Positions 1 to 9,578 of a stretch of DNA of 64,000 nt are shown one piece after another. The translations under genes were made by a program, and so were the position numbers. Every line of letters begins with the position of its first letter. Position 1 is the stretch's first letter. The DNA comes from Deltaproteobacteria bacterium (GTDB lineage Bacteria > Desulfobacterota > Desulfobaccia > Desulfobaccales > 0-14-0-80-60-11), in NCBI GenBank assembly GCA_003599195.1, contig QZIZ01000019.1:1-64000 (forward strand), in the 5' to 3' direction. The notes below the pieces were generated by a model. It ran no database searches. It was not told the origin of the DNA and was given only the letters and a program-made list of their open reading frames with translations.

Positions 1-37
1 CAAGAGCGCCCTCCGGCAATTCTTTGGGTTTCCGCAT
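1..37 (-). CDS. 5' end of a truncated CDS (MRKPKELPEGAL...)
   Basis: ATG at 37-35 on the minus strand preceded by a purine-rich RBS (gaaaggagaagggc); runs off the window edge. Confidence 0.3.
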   Translation of the reverse strand, partial: MRKPKELPEGAL

Positions 38-354
38 GCCCTTCTCCTTTCAGAGAAAAGCATATCATAAGTTGTCAATAGACTGCAACTTGGTATTATA
101 AGTTCTTCCAGCCGCCAATTTCCATTATTGGTATTGAAATTTGCTTCAGCATGTATTAAGCCCAAACAAAAGCCCCGACTGGTTTAATGAGTGCCTTGCC
201 GAAGAGGTGATCGGAAGGATATGATATGGAACTATGATAACCTTATCGAATTTCATTTTTTTAGATATATGCTGTTGATAGAGAGCAGTTATCATCTATT
301 CAAGGGAACCTGACCAGTTGATTTAAAGGGCCGGGCAAGGTATATTGTCAATCA

Positions 355-639
355 ATGTCTCGGAAGGTTCGTTTTTGCCTCTTTTGGCTGATCATCATCT
401 GGGTCGCCATATTGCCCGCGCTGGCCTTGGCGGCCGCGGAGCCCTGCCATGCGGATTCAGGCCTGGGGCACGATTTTGGCTGCAACAGCGCCTGTGTTTG
501 TGCCTGCCATCTGCCATCCCTTTGCATCCAAAGCAGCTACGTTCCCGTGCCTCAACCCGAAACTCTTCTGAACACCCCCGATTATCAATTCCCCCTTCAA
601 CTTTTAGAGTACCGCATTTTCCGTCCGCCCCAAGTTTGA
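355..639 (+). CDS. Small secreted/membrane cysteine-containing protein upstream of czcCBA
   Basis: 94 aa with an N-terminal hydrophobic signal-like segment and a Cys cluster (CNSACVCACH); sits directly before the efflux operon. Confidence 0.5.
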   Translation: MSRKVRFCLFWLIIIWVAILPALALAAAEPCHADSGLGHDFGCNSACVCACHLPSLCIQSSYVPVPQPETLLNTPDYQFPLQLLEYRIFRPPQV

Positions 640-713
640 CCCCTTTTGCCCAATTCTTAATTTAAGAATCATCCCCAATCTATTTCCCTAATTTTCTGTG
701 GCGGAGGTGTGTC

Positions 714-1949
714 TTGCGTCTCAAGAGGATACCCGTCTTGGCGCTATCTTGCGTGCTTTTCCTGGCGCATGGTTCCTGGGCCGCGGCAGCGCGCCCTTAT
801 TCCTTAAAGGATTTGGAAGAACTTGCTCTCAAAGTTCACCCCGGCCTGCAAAAGGCCCGGGAAGAGGTGCGGAAGAACGAAGCGGAACTGCGCATTGCCA
901 AACAATATCCCAACCCCCAGGTGGAAGGCACCGTGTCCCGGGAAAGAGAGATTCCGGGGCCTGAAACCGGCGTGGGTTATACGGTGGCGCTTTCCCAGAC
1001 TCTGGAATGGCCCGGGCGCCGGGCCCGGAGGCAAGAGGCCGCCCGCTTCGGGATAGACAGCGCCCGGAAGTTGGTGACCAACGAAGAACTTAACGTCATC
1101 GCCAAGTTGCGGGAGCTCTTCTACCGGGTGCTGGCCGACGAGCAATTCGTCAAGGTAGCCAAAGAAAACCTTGATTCTGCCAAACAGCTCCTCGAGCTGA
1201 TAGAGAAACGCGTCCGGTTAGGGGAGAGCCGCCAGATAGAGCTGATCAAAGCGCAAGTGGAATTCTACACCCTGGAACGGGAACATGAAAAGGCCGGGAC
1301 AACGCTCAGCGGGGACCGGCAGGTGCTGAACCGGTTTTTATTGGAAAATCTTCCTCCCGGTTTCACCGTAACCGGCAAGTTCACCGCCCTGGATGAGGCC
1401 GTTCCCCTGCCGCGCTGGCGCGAGGCGGCGCTGGCGGCCCATCCCCTGCTGGCCGCCCAAAACTCCGCTCTGCGCCAGGCTGAGAGCGCGTTGAGCGCCG
1501 AGAGGCAGGCTTGGATGCCGGATGTGACCGTGAAAGCATTCCACAATAAAGATATTGACCTGAGCGCCACGGGCGGCGGCATCTCCATCCCCCTGCCCCT
1601 GTGGAACCGCAAGGGCGGCGAAGTGGATAAGGCCGCGGCCTCCAGGCGGCAGGCCGAAGCCGACCTCAACCTCACCCGCCAGGAATTGGAGACCAAGCTG
1701 GCGGCCCAATACAGCCTCTATATGGTGGCCCGGCGCCAGGTGGAGTCTTTCCAAAAGAACCTTCTGCCCCAGGCGGCGGAATCGCTGCGATTGGCCGAAT
1801 TCACCTACCGCCAGGGAGAGACGGGGCTGCTGGACCTTTTGGATTCCCGCCGCGTTTACCGGGCCACGGAGCAGGATTATTACAAGGCTTTGTTGGAATA
1901 CTGGCTGGCCCGGGCGGAACTCTGGCGCATCACCGGGGGAGGTATCTAA
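714..1949 (+). CDS. czcC: TolC-family outer membrane efflux protein (CzcC-like)
   Basis: Signal peptide, coiled-coil repeats typical of OEP proteins, followed by adaptor and RND pump; TTG start with a GGAGGTG RBS. Confidence 0.85.
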   Translation: MRLKRIPVLALSCVLFLAHGSWAAAARPYSLKDLEELALKVHPGLQKAREEVRKNEAELRIAKQYPNPQVEGTVSREREIPGPETGVGYTVALSQTLEWPGRRARRQEAARFGIDSARKLVTNEELNVIAKLRELFYRVLADEQFVKVAKENLDSAKQLLELIEKRVRLGESRQIELIKAQVEFYTLEREHEKAGTTLSGDRQVLNRFLLENLPPGFTVTGKFTALDEAVPLPRWREAALAAHPLLAAQNSALRQAESALSAERQAWMPDVTVKAFHNKDIDLSATGGGISIPLPLWNRKGGEVDKAAASRRQAEADLNLTRQELETKLAAQYSLYMVARRQVESFQKNLLPQAAESLRLAEFTYRQGETGLLDLLDSRRVYRATEQDYYKALLEYWLARAELWRITGGGI

Positions 1950-1952
1950 ACC

Positions 1953-3359
1953 ATGATTCGCAATTTTTTTACTTTGAAGAAGATGATGATCGGCGTCCTG
2001 GCCCTGGCCGCGCTGGTGTGGTTTTCCTTGCCCGGGAGCGCGCAGAAAAAGAACCCGGATAAAGACCAGGGGCATGAGGGGCATCAGCATGAAAAACACG
2101 AACATGAAGCCCAAAAGGCCGGCGGCCTTAAGCACGATGATCACCCCACCGCGGGCCGTAAGGACGACGGCCGCAAGCACAATGATCACCCGGCCGCTGG
2201 CCAAAAACCCGGCGACCATAAGGAAGATGCCCATAAGCATGATGATCACCCGCATGGGGACCAGCCGCCGGGCCAGGTAAAGTTAAATCCTGAAGCAGTA
2301 AAAATGGCCAACCTCAAGGTGGAACCGGTTTCTGTCGGATCATTGGCTGACAGGGTACAGCTTACCGGCGAACTGGTTTTTAATGAGGAAAAAACAGCCC
2401 GGGTGAGCTCCCGCCTGGCTGGCCGGGTGGTCAAAATTAACGCCGACTACGGGGCCGAATTGAAAAAGGGCGACGCCCTGGCCGTCATCGATAGCCTGGA
2501 GTTGGGCCAGGCTCAAAACGCCTTCCTCCAGGCTGCGGCCAGCTACCGGGTGGCCCAAAAAGCTTACGAACGCGCCCGTCTGTTGTGGCAGGAAAAGGCC
2601 ATCAGCCAGGCGGAGTTCCAGGAGCGCCAGGCCAAATTTGAACTGGCCGCCTCGGAGCGGGATTATGCCGAGAACCGGCTGCATCTCATGGGATTAACCG
2701 ACCCCGATATAGCCCGGTTGCTCCGGGGCGGGCAAAAGCGCAAAGGACCCAGCTTCCACGCCGAAGTGGATTCCACCTTCTATCTGCGCTCTCCCATCGC
2801 CGGGCGGGTGGTGGACCGCAAGGTGACCCCCGGCCTGGTGGTCAAGCCGGAAGAAGAGCTTTTCGTCATCGCCGACACCGCCACCCTGTGGTGCTTCGTC
2901 CAGGTCCCGGAGAAGGACCTGTCCCTGGTCAAAACCGGTTCTCCCGTAATTATCAGGGTCAGTTCCCTGCCCCAGGAAGAGTATTCCGGCGCCATCGACT
3001 ATATTGCCGCCATGGTGGAAAAGGCCACCCGCATGACCCGGGCCCGCGTCAAGGTGGATAACCTCAAGGGCGAACTGAAAGCCGGGATGTTCGCCACCAT
3101 CAAGGTGTCCTCCGGCTCCCGGATGGCCCTCAATGTGCCCCAAACCGCAGTGGTGGGCTCCGGCGCCGAACCATACGTCTTTGTGGAACAGGAGCCAGGC
3201 CTGTATTTAAAACGCGTCATCAAGCCCGGCCTGAAAGCGGACGGCCGGGTGGAAGCGCTGGAGGGCCTTAAGGAAGGCGAACGAGTGGTAGTGCAAGGCG
3301 CGTTCACCCTCAAATCCGAACTGGAGAAAGAAGCCCTGGAGGGCGGACATGCTCATTGA
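1953..3359 (+). CDS. czcB: Efflux RND periplasmic adaptor (CzcB-like) with a His-rich N-terminal region
   Basis: Membrane-fusion-protein core (GRVVKINADYGAELKKGDALAVI...) plus His/Asp-rich repeats (KHDDHP, HEGHQHEKHEHE). Confidence 0.9.
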   Translation: MIRNFFTLKKMMIGVLALAALVWFSLPGSAQKKNPDKDQGHEGHQHEKHEHEAQKAGGLKHDDHPTAGRKDDGRKHNDHPAAGQKPGDHKEDAHKHDDHPHGDQPPGQVKLNPEAVKMANLKVEPVSVGSLADRVQLTGELVFNEEKTARVSSRLAGRVVKINADYGAELKKGDALAVIDSLELGQAQNAFLQAAASYRVAQKAYERARLLWQEKAISQAEFQERQAKFELAASERDYAENRLHLMGLTDPDIARLLRGGQKRKGPSFHAEVDSTFYLRSPIAGRVVDRKVTPGLVVKPEEELFVIADTATLWCFVQVPEKDLSLVKTGSPVIIRVSSLPQEEYSGAIDYIAAMVEKATRMTRARVKVDNLKGELKAGMFATIKVSSGSRMALNVPQTAVVGSGAEPYVFVEQEPGLYLKRVIKPGLKADGRVEALEGLKEGERVVVQGAFTLKSELEKEALEGGHAH

Positions 3360-6300
3360 AAAAATCATTCAAAGCTGCCTCCGCCACCGCTTTCTGATAC
3401 TCGTTTTCCTGGCAGGTCTGGTGGGCTACGGGTCCTACGCCGCCTTCAAGTTGCCGGTGGACGCCTTTCCCGATGTCACCAACATCCAGGTGCAGGTCAT
3501 TACTACCTGGCCCGGCATGTCCCCCGTGGAAGTGGAAAAGCAGGTCACCTTCCCCATCGAAGTGACGATGGCGGGTCTGCCGGACATGGTGGAACTGCGC
3601 TCACTTTCCAAGTTCGGCCTGTCTATGGTGACCATCGTTTTTGAGGATAAAGTGGACATCTATTTTGCCCGGCAATTGGTGCTGGAGAGGCTGATCGAAG
3701 CGAAGGAAAAGCTGCCCAAGGGGGCTGACCCGGTTCTTGGCCCCATCTCCACCGGCCTGGGGGAGATATACCAGTACACCCTGGAAGAACCCCAGGCCCC
3801 GCCCTTAACATCGCCCCGGGAAGAAGAACTGCGCCTGATGCGCCTGCGCACCGTGCAGGACAGCATCGTCCGGCCGCTGTTGAAGACCGTGCCCGGGGTG
3901 ACGGAGGTCAATTCTTTCGGGGGATTTGTGCGCCAATATCAGGTGAACGTCGATCCCGACCGGCTGGCCAAGTATGATCTTTCCCTGCGGCAGGTGTTCA
4001 ATGCCCTGGCGGCGAACAACGCCAACGCCGGCGGCAACCTCTTGGAGCAGGGCAGCGAACAGGCCATGGTCCGGGGCATCGGCCTGATGCAAAGCCGGGA
4101 GGACATCGAGGAGGTGCTGCTCAAGGAAGTGGACGGCGCCCCGGTGCTGGTCCGGGATGTGGCCGTCATTGAAGAAGGCCCGGCTACCCGCTGGGGCGCG
4201 ACGGTGAAGGACGGCAAGCAAGAGGCCGTGGTGGGCATTGTCCTCATGATTAAGGGAGGGAGCGGCCGGGAGGTGGTGGCCGCGGTCAAAAAGAAAGTAG
4301 AGGAAATAAACCAGGGCGGCATCCTCCCCGGCGGCATCAAGCTGGAGGCTTTCTATGACCGCACCGGCCTGGTGCGGGATTGCATTACCACCGTCAGCAA
4401 GGCCCTCGCCGAAGGGGTGGTCCTGGTCATTCTGGTGGTTTTCCTGTTTCTCCGCAGTCTCCAGGGGGCCGCGGTCATCGCCCTGACGCTGCCTTTGGCC
4501 GCGCTGGTGACCTTCATTGTCATGCGCTGGACGGGGCTTACCGCCAATCTCATGACCTTCGGCGGCCTGGCCATTTCCATCGGTATGATCGTGGATGCGG
4601 CAGTCATCCAGGTGGAAAACGTCATGCACCACCTGGGAGAGCCTTACAACGGCCGGGGCTTTATGCGCACCGTGCTGGAGGCCGTGCTGGAGGTGCGCAA
4701 ACCGAGTCTCTTCGGAGAATTGATCATCGCCATCACCTTCCTGCCCATCATGACCCTGCAGGGCATGGAGGGAAAGATGTTTGCGCCGCTGGCCTTTACC
4801 GTGGCCATTGCGCTGCTGGCCTCCCTGGTCCTGTCCATCGTCGCGGTGCCGGCGCTCTGCTCTTACCTGCTCAAGCCGGGAGTGGAGCGGGAAAGCCTGC
4901 TTCTCAAGTGGGCCCGGCGCCTGTACCGGCTTTCCCTGGCTTGGGCCTTGGGCCATCGCCGCCTGGTAGTGCTGGGGGCCGCGGGGTTGCTGCTCTTTTC
5001 CCTGGCCATGGCGCCGTTTCTGGGCACGGAATTCATCCCCAGGATGGATGAAGGCTATCTCACGCCCCAGGTCATCCGGCTCCCCTCCGTGTCTTTGAGC
5101 CAATCAGTGGAAATCGAGCGCCAGGCCCAACAAGTGATGATGCAGTTCCCCGAAGTGGCCGCGGTGGTCTCCAAGATCGGCGCCGCGGAAATTGCCACCG
5201 ATCCCATGGGGCCGAACATCAGCGACCCCATGGTGGCGCTCAAACCCCGGTCGGAATGGAAGACCGTGGGCACCACCGAAGAACTGGTGGACAAGATGCG
5301 GGCCGAACTGGCCAAGATACCCGGCATCGGCCTTAACTTCTCCCAGCCCATCGCACTCAGGGTGGATGAGCTTATCTCCGGGGTCAAGTCCCAGGTGGCG
5401 GTGAAGATTTTCGGCGATGACATGGCAATCCTGTTGCGCAAAGGCGAGGACGCGGGCCGCCTGCTGAAGGGGATCAAGGGGGTCACCGATCTGCGCGTGG
5501 AACAGGTGGCGGGCCAGCCTTACCTGAACATCAAAATCGATCGCCGGAAAATTGCCCGCTATGGCATCAACGTGGCCGATATCCAGGAGATCATTGAAAC
5601 CGCGGTGGGCGGCAAGGTAGCCACCGAGATCCAGGAGGGCCAACTGCGGGTGGGCGTCCAGGTGCGCTTCCCGGAAGAACGGCGCAATAGCGTCCAAGCC
5701 ATTGGCAACATCCTGGTGGAGGCCTCGGGTGGCCGCCGCATCCCCCTGGCCGATTTAGCGACGATCACGGAGGAAGAGGGCCCGGTCCAGATCAGCCGGG
5801 ATGACGCGCACCGCCGCATCGTGGTGGAATTCAACGTGGAAGGCCGGGACATCGGCGGCCTGGTGGCCGAGGCCCAGAACCTCCTCTCGGCCCGCTTGAG
5901 CCTGCCTCCCGGTTATTACCTCACCTGGGGCGGGGCCTTTGAGAACCAGGAGCGGGCCATGCGCCGCCTCCTGCTCATTGTCCCGGTGACCATCGCCATT
6001 ATCTTCCTGCTCCTGTTTATGACCTTTAACTCGGTGCGCTATGCCGCGCTCATCATCCTGAACCTGCCTTTGGCCCTCATCGGCGGCATCCTGGGCCTGC
6101 TCCTTACCGGCCTCTACCTGAGCGTCCCGGCCTCGGTGGGTTTCATCGCCCTCTTCGGCGTGGCGGTGTTGAACGGCGTGGTTCTGGTCTCCCAGATCAA
6201 CCAGCTGCGGCAGGAGGGCCTGCCTTTGGAGGAGGCGGTTCAGGAGGGCTGCAACCGGCGGCTGCGCCCGGTCTTAATGACCGCCCTGGTGGCTATCCTG

Positions 6301-6459
6301 GGATTGATCCCTCTGCTCTTCGCCACCGGCCCCGGTTCGGAGGTGCAGCGGCCCCTGGCGGTGGTGGTGGTTTTCGGCCTGTTCACTTCCACCCTGTTGA
6401 CCCTGATCGTCCTGCCAGTGTTGTACGGTAGATTTGCCGAACGTCTGCCGGAGATTTAG
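3349..6459 (+). CDS. czcA: Heavy-metal efflux RND transporter permease (CzcA/CusA family)
   Basis: 1036 aa, RND signatures (PVDAFPDVTNIQVQVITTWPGMSPVEVEKQVTFPIE; FGGLAISIGMIVDAAVIQVENV). Confidence 0.95.
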   Translation: MLIEKIIQSCLRHRFLILVFLAGLVGYGSYAAFKLPVDAFPDVTNIQVQVITTWPGMSPVEVEKQVTFPIEVTMAGLPDMVELRSLSKFGLSMVTIVFEDKVDIYFARQLVLERLIEAKEKLPKGADPVLGPISTGLGEIYQYTLEEPQAPPLTSPREEELRLMRLRTVQDSIVRPLLKTVPGVTEVNSFGGFVRQYQVNVDPDRLAKYDLSLRQVFNALAANNANAGGNLLEQGSEQAMVRGIGLMQSREDIEEVLLKEVDGAPVLVRDVAVIEEGPATRWGATVKDGKQEAVVGIVLMIKGGSGREVVAAVKKKVEEINQGGILPGGIKLEAFYDRTGLVRDCITTVSKALAEGVVLVILVVFLFLRSLQGAAVIALTLPLAALVTFIVMRWTGLTANLMTFGGLAISIGMIVDAAVIQVENVMHHLGEPYNGRGFMRTVLEAVLEVRKPSLFGELIIAITFLPIMTLQGMEGKMFAPLAFTVAIALLASLVLSIVAVPALCSYLLKPGVERESLLLKWARRLYRLSLAWALGHRRLVVLGAAGLLLFSLAMAPFLGTEFIPRMDEGYLTPQVIRLPSVSLSQSVEIERQAQQVMMQFPEVAAVVSKIGAAEIATDPMGPNISDPMVALKPRSEWKTVGTTEELVDKMRAELAKIPGIGLNFSQPIALRVDELISGVKSQVAVKIFGDDMAILLRKGEDAGRLLKGIKGVTDLRVEQVAGQPYLNIKIDRRKIARYGINVADIQEIIETAVGGKVATEIQEGQLRVGVQVRFPEERRNSVQAIGNILVEASGGRRIPLADLATITEEEGPVQISRDDAHRRIVVEFNVEGRDIGGLVAEAQNLLSARLSLPPGYYLTWGGAFENQERAMRRLLLIVPVTIAIIFLLLFMTFNSVRYAALIILNLPLALIGGILGLLLTGLYLSVPASVGFIALFGVAVLNGVVLVSQINQLRQEGLPLEEAVQEGCNRRLRPVLMTALVAILGLIPLLFATGPGSEVQRPLAVVVVFGLFTSTLLTLIVLPVLYGRFAERLPEI

Positions 6460-6469
6460 GAGATTAACC

Positions 6470-6835
6470 ATGAAAGAAGTGAGAGCTTATATCCAGCCCT
6501 TCAAGCTTTCCAAGGTAACCAGCGCTTTGCAGAAAATTGCCGGTCTACCGGGCCTGAGCATGATGGAAGTCCAGGGGTTTGGCCGCGGCAAGGTTTTGGT
6601 GCCCGGAGACAAGATGGTTCGGGAATTTGTCCCCAAAGTGCGCCTGGAGATAGTGGTTAAAAACGAGCTGGTGGAGGAGGTAGTGGACGCCATTCAGAAG
6701 GCCGCGCACACCGGAAACCTTGGAGACGGGGTGATCTTCGTCTTGCCCGTGGAACAGGCGGTGCGTATCCGCACCGGCGAAAGGGATAGGGTGGCTATCA
6801 GGTCCCTGAAAAATGGGAAACAAGAAGAAGGCTGA
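6470..6835 (+). CDS. PII-family (GlnB-like) protein associated with RND metal efflux
   Basis: MKEVRAYIQPFKLSKVTSALQKI...GDGVIFVLPVEQAVRIRTGERD resembles PII; starts 10 bp after the czcA stop. Confidence 0.8.
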   Translation: MKEVRAYIQPFKLSKVTSALQKIAGLPGLSMMEVQGFGRGKVLVPGDKMVREFVPKVRLEIVVKNELVEEVVDAIQKAAHTGNLGDGVIFVLPVEQAVRIRTGERDRVAIRSLKNGKQEEG

Positions 6836-6894
6836 AGCTGAAACCACGCGCCATAAAGGAAACATCGTATTCCATCTTCTGCCCAAATTTTAAA

Positions 6895-7389
6895 TTGGAG
6901 GAAAATATGACTTATTGGCGGTTGTTTAGCATGGCTATTTTTTCATGTTTCTTAATGGCTTGCAGCGCTCCCCTGCAGGAGCACAGCTACCTGAAAGATT
7001 ATGGCCATCAGGGGGGGAGGGGCCAGGGATTCCGCACCTTGCCTTACCGGGTCTCCCAGGAGGTTCATACCTGTGTGCCCGGGAAGTTCAGCGGGCGCAT
7101 CATCCGTCTCCGGGCGGAAACCTTCTCCCAGGATATGGAGCCGGGCTTGGCTATGGATGTGCAAACTCCGGACAAGGGCCTGGTGCACGTGCACCTGGGG
7201 CCTCTGTGGTTCCTGGAACGCCAGGAGGCCGATCTAAAGCCGGGAGACGAAGTGACTATCCAGGGTTTTTGCTATAAATTGGACGGCCAGGAAAGACTTC
7301 TGGCCGCCGAAGTCGCGCATAAGGACCACACCTTGGTATTGCGCGATCCCCAAGGCGTTCCCTATTGGGAGGCCTGGCGGAAACGTTAA
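6895..7389 (+). CDS. Putative lipoprotein, OB-fold-like, function unknown
   Basis: Signal with a lipobox (FLMACS); possible last gene of the efflux operon. Confidence 0.6.
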   Translation: MEENMTYWRLFSMAIFSCFLMACSAPLQEHSYLKDYGHQGGRGQGFRTLPYRVSQEVHTCVPGKFSGRIIRLRAETFSQDMEPGLAMDVQTPDKGLVHVHLGPLWFLERQEADLKPGDEVTIQGFCYKLDGQERLLAAEVAHKDHTLVLRDPQGVPYWEAWRKR

Positions 7390-7430
7390 GGCAACGCCAG
7401 GCGCTGAGGCTGAAGTGGCTTAAATGTGGC

Positions 7431-7464
7431 GAGCCAAGGTGTTATTTTGATACTTCCTTGGCTC
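7431..7464. terminator. Hairpin GAGCCAAGG...CCTTGGCTC downstream of the efflux operon
   Basis: 9-bp perfect inverted repeat read directly; T-tract is weak. Confidence 0.35.
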
Positions 7465-7716
7465 ACCATAGATAAGGCCACCCATTCCGTCTCTTTGGGA
7501 AGGGCGACGAGTTGGCGCACCAGTCTTTGGAACTGCTCTCTTTCCACTAAATTATTACCCCTTGCATGTCGAACTTACCGTCGGCGCCGGATGTGATCCT
7601 CTCAATTAATTTGAATTAATAATCAGTCTTGGAAGAGAGAACCAACTATCCAATCAATTCCCGATAATTCTGATTTCAGCATTTGGCGGACATCTGGCGC
7701 AGCCGGCCAATGCTGG

Positions 7717-7917
7717 TTATTTTGCCAGGGCCACCTTGGGAGAGCCAGGCTTGCACCTTCTGTGCACATAGCCCACCCAGAACGGATAGGCGATGGCTTC
7801 GGCAGAACGCCCGCTAATTCCAGGCGAGATTAAAATTGCCAGGAGTTCCTTCTCGGTCAAACTCGCCGGCCCCGATTCTCGAAGTTTTCCCCCAGGATGA
7901 CGCCATTGCGTGGACAT
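7717..7917 (-). pseudogene. radC: RadC/UPF0758 N-terminal remnant
   Basis: PGGKLRESGPASLTEKELLAILISPGISGRSAEAIA matches the RadC N-terminal motif; the MPN catalytic domain is absent and homology seems to continue in a shifted frame. Confidence 0.55.
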
Positions 7918-8172
7918 AGTCTGATTAAGCCCTCACATGGGCATTATGCCATGGCAGAAATAATTGTTTAAGCAGTTTTTGAAAGGAAGGAATCAAGCCG
8001 TGTGAGGATCGTTTTGATGAGTGCGAATTTGCCGCGGAACCTTGATTACAAATTTAAATAAAAATGCAATCGTCAAAAAAAATGGGCCAGACTCGAAGAC
8101 TGACCCTGTTCTGACCCTAATTTTTTAAGACCAACTAAATTATAACAGGCTGAATTAATTACATTATTCTGG

Positions 8173-8246
8173 GGTGAGCGACGGGACTTGAACCCGCGAC
8201 CACCAGGGCCACAACCTGGTGCTCTGCCGTCTGAGCTACGCCCACC
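8173..8246 (-). tRNA. tRNA-His (anticodon GTG)
   Basis: Cloverleaf by eye: acceptor GTGGGCG/CGCTCAC, extra G-1 opposite C73, anticodon stem-loop CCAGG-TTGTGGC-CCTGG, T-arm GCGGGTTCAAGTCCCGT. Confidence 0.93.
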
Positions 8247-8335
8247 ACATGCTATTTCCTTACCATAAATACCTTGCAGCCGCAAGGCATGGGCAGCAGG
8301 GGATTATTTGTAGAGATAAGGCTGATCGATAAAAG

Positions 8336-8440
8336 GCGGGGGCGAAAAGGTGAAAAGGGAAAGAGGGGAAAAGAAAAAAATAGCTTCCACCGTCCCTTTC
8401 CCCTTTTTACCTTTTCACCTTTTCCGCCTTCCTTTTCCAC
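8336..8440. repeat. Purine/pyrimidine-strand inverted repeat (gaaaaggtgaaaagg... / ...ccttttcaccttttcc)
   Basis: Imperfect long inverted repeat, arms about 33 nt, directly upstream of the radical SAM gene; a similar element is at 47970-48075. Confidence 0.75.
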
Positions 8441-8496
8441 TCTTCTTTACATCCGCAGCCGGAGGATATATAAAGCATTCAGTGCAAGGAGGAAAT

Positions 8497-9516
8497 ATGC
8501 AGGAAGCCAGATTTTATGAAAGAACCGGAGATCATAAGGTCCAATGCCACCTGTGCGCGCACGAGTGCAAGATCGATCCGGGAAAACGGGGGCTTTGCCA
8601 CGTGCGGGAGAACCGGGATGGTGTTCTCTATACTTTCTCCTATGGCCGGCTGGTGGCCCAGAACGTAGATCCCATCGAGAAAAAGCCTCTATTCCACTTC
8701 CTGCCGGGCACCCGCTCCTTTTCCATTGCCACCACGGGCTGCAACTTTATGTGCCTGCATTGCCAAAACTACGACATCTCCCAGTACCCCCGGGTGCACG
8801 GAGGACGGCTCATCGGCGAAGAACGCACCCCGGAAGAGGTGGTGGGAGACGCGCTGGCCACCCATTCGGCCAGCATTTCTTATACCTATACCGAGCCCAC
8901 CATTTTCCTGGAGTTCGCCCAGGACACCGCCCGCCTGGCCCGGGAACACGGCCTGAAAAACGTCTTCGTCTCCAACGGCTTCATGACGCCGGAGTCGGCC
9001 GCGGCCTTGAGCGAGGTGATCGACGCCGACAACGTGGATTTAAAGAGCATGCGGGACGATTTTTACCGCAAGGTCTGCAAGGCCCGGCTGCAGCCGGTGC
9101 TGGACACCATCCCCCGCTTGCATCAGGCCGGGGTCTGGGTGGAGGTGACCACCCTGGTGATCCCCGGCCATAACGACTCGGAGCAGGAGTTGACGGAGAT
9201 CGCCCAGTTCATTAAGGGTGTGAGCGAGTCGATTCCCTGGCACGTCTCCGCGTTCCATCCTACTTTCAAGATGATGGACCGGCCTCGGACGCCCGCCAAG
9301 ACCCTGAAAATGGCCCGGGACATCGGTCTCGCCGCGGGCCTGCGCTATGTTTACACCGGCAACATCCCCGGAGTCCTCGAGGGAACGGAGAATACCTACT
9401 GTTACTCTTGTAAAGAAGTGCTCATCGAGCGCCTGGGCTACACCATCCAGCGGTATTATCTGAAAGACGGCCAGTGCCCCAAATGCCAGGCGGTGATCGA
9501 CGGGGTCTGGAAGTAA
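8497..9516 (+). CDS. amrS: AmmeMemoRadiSam-system radical SAM enzyme
   Basis: CxxxCxxC (CNFMCLHCQN), N-terminal CHLCAHECKI...GLCHVRENRDG; ATG 8497 has RBS AAGGAGGAA. Confidence 0.88.
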   Translation: MQEARFYERTGDHKVQCHLCAHECKIDPGKRGLCHVRENRDGVLYTFSYGRLVAQNVDPIEKKPLFHFLPGTRSFSIATTGCNFMCLHCQNYDISQYPRVHGGRLIGEERTPEEVVGDALATHSASISYTYTEPTIFLEFAQDTARLAREHGLKNVFVSNGFMTPESAAALSEVIDADNVDLKSMRDDFYRKVCKARLQPVLDTIPRLHQAGVWVEVTTLVIPGHNDSEQELTEIAQFIKGVSESIPWHVSAFHPTFKMMDRPRTPAKTLKMARDIGLAAGLRYVYTGNIPGVLEGTENTYCYSCKEVLIERLGYTIQRYYLKDGQCPKCQAVIDGVWK

Positions 9517-9578
9517 AAAGAAGGTTTTCGGTTTTCGGTTTTCGGTTGGGGGGAGTTCTTTGTACCTCCCTTTTCATT

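Noticed and set aside
1338-2255. 305-aa minus-strand ORF
   Set aside because: Antisense to czcC/czcB; its hydrophobic N-terminus is the antisense of the CzcB His-rich repeats.
3805-5103. 432-aa minus-strand ORF
   Set aside because: Shadow ORF antisense to czcA; composition (Q/H/G/R-rich) not protein-like.
8073-8285. Minus-strand ORF of 70 aa (RSSDGRAPGCGPGGRGFKSRRSPQ)
   Set aside because: Translation of the tRNA-His gene, a known artefact.
8350-8496. N-terminal extension of the radical SAM ORF
   Set aside because: The extension is the translated purine/pyrimidine repeat; ATG 8497 has a good RBS and the homology starts there.
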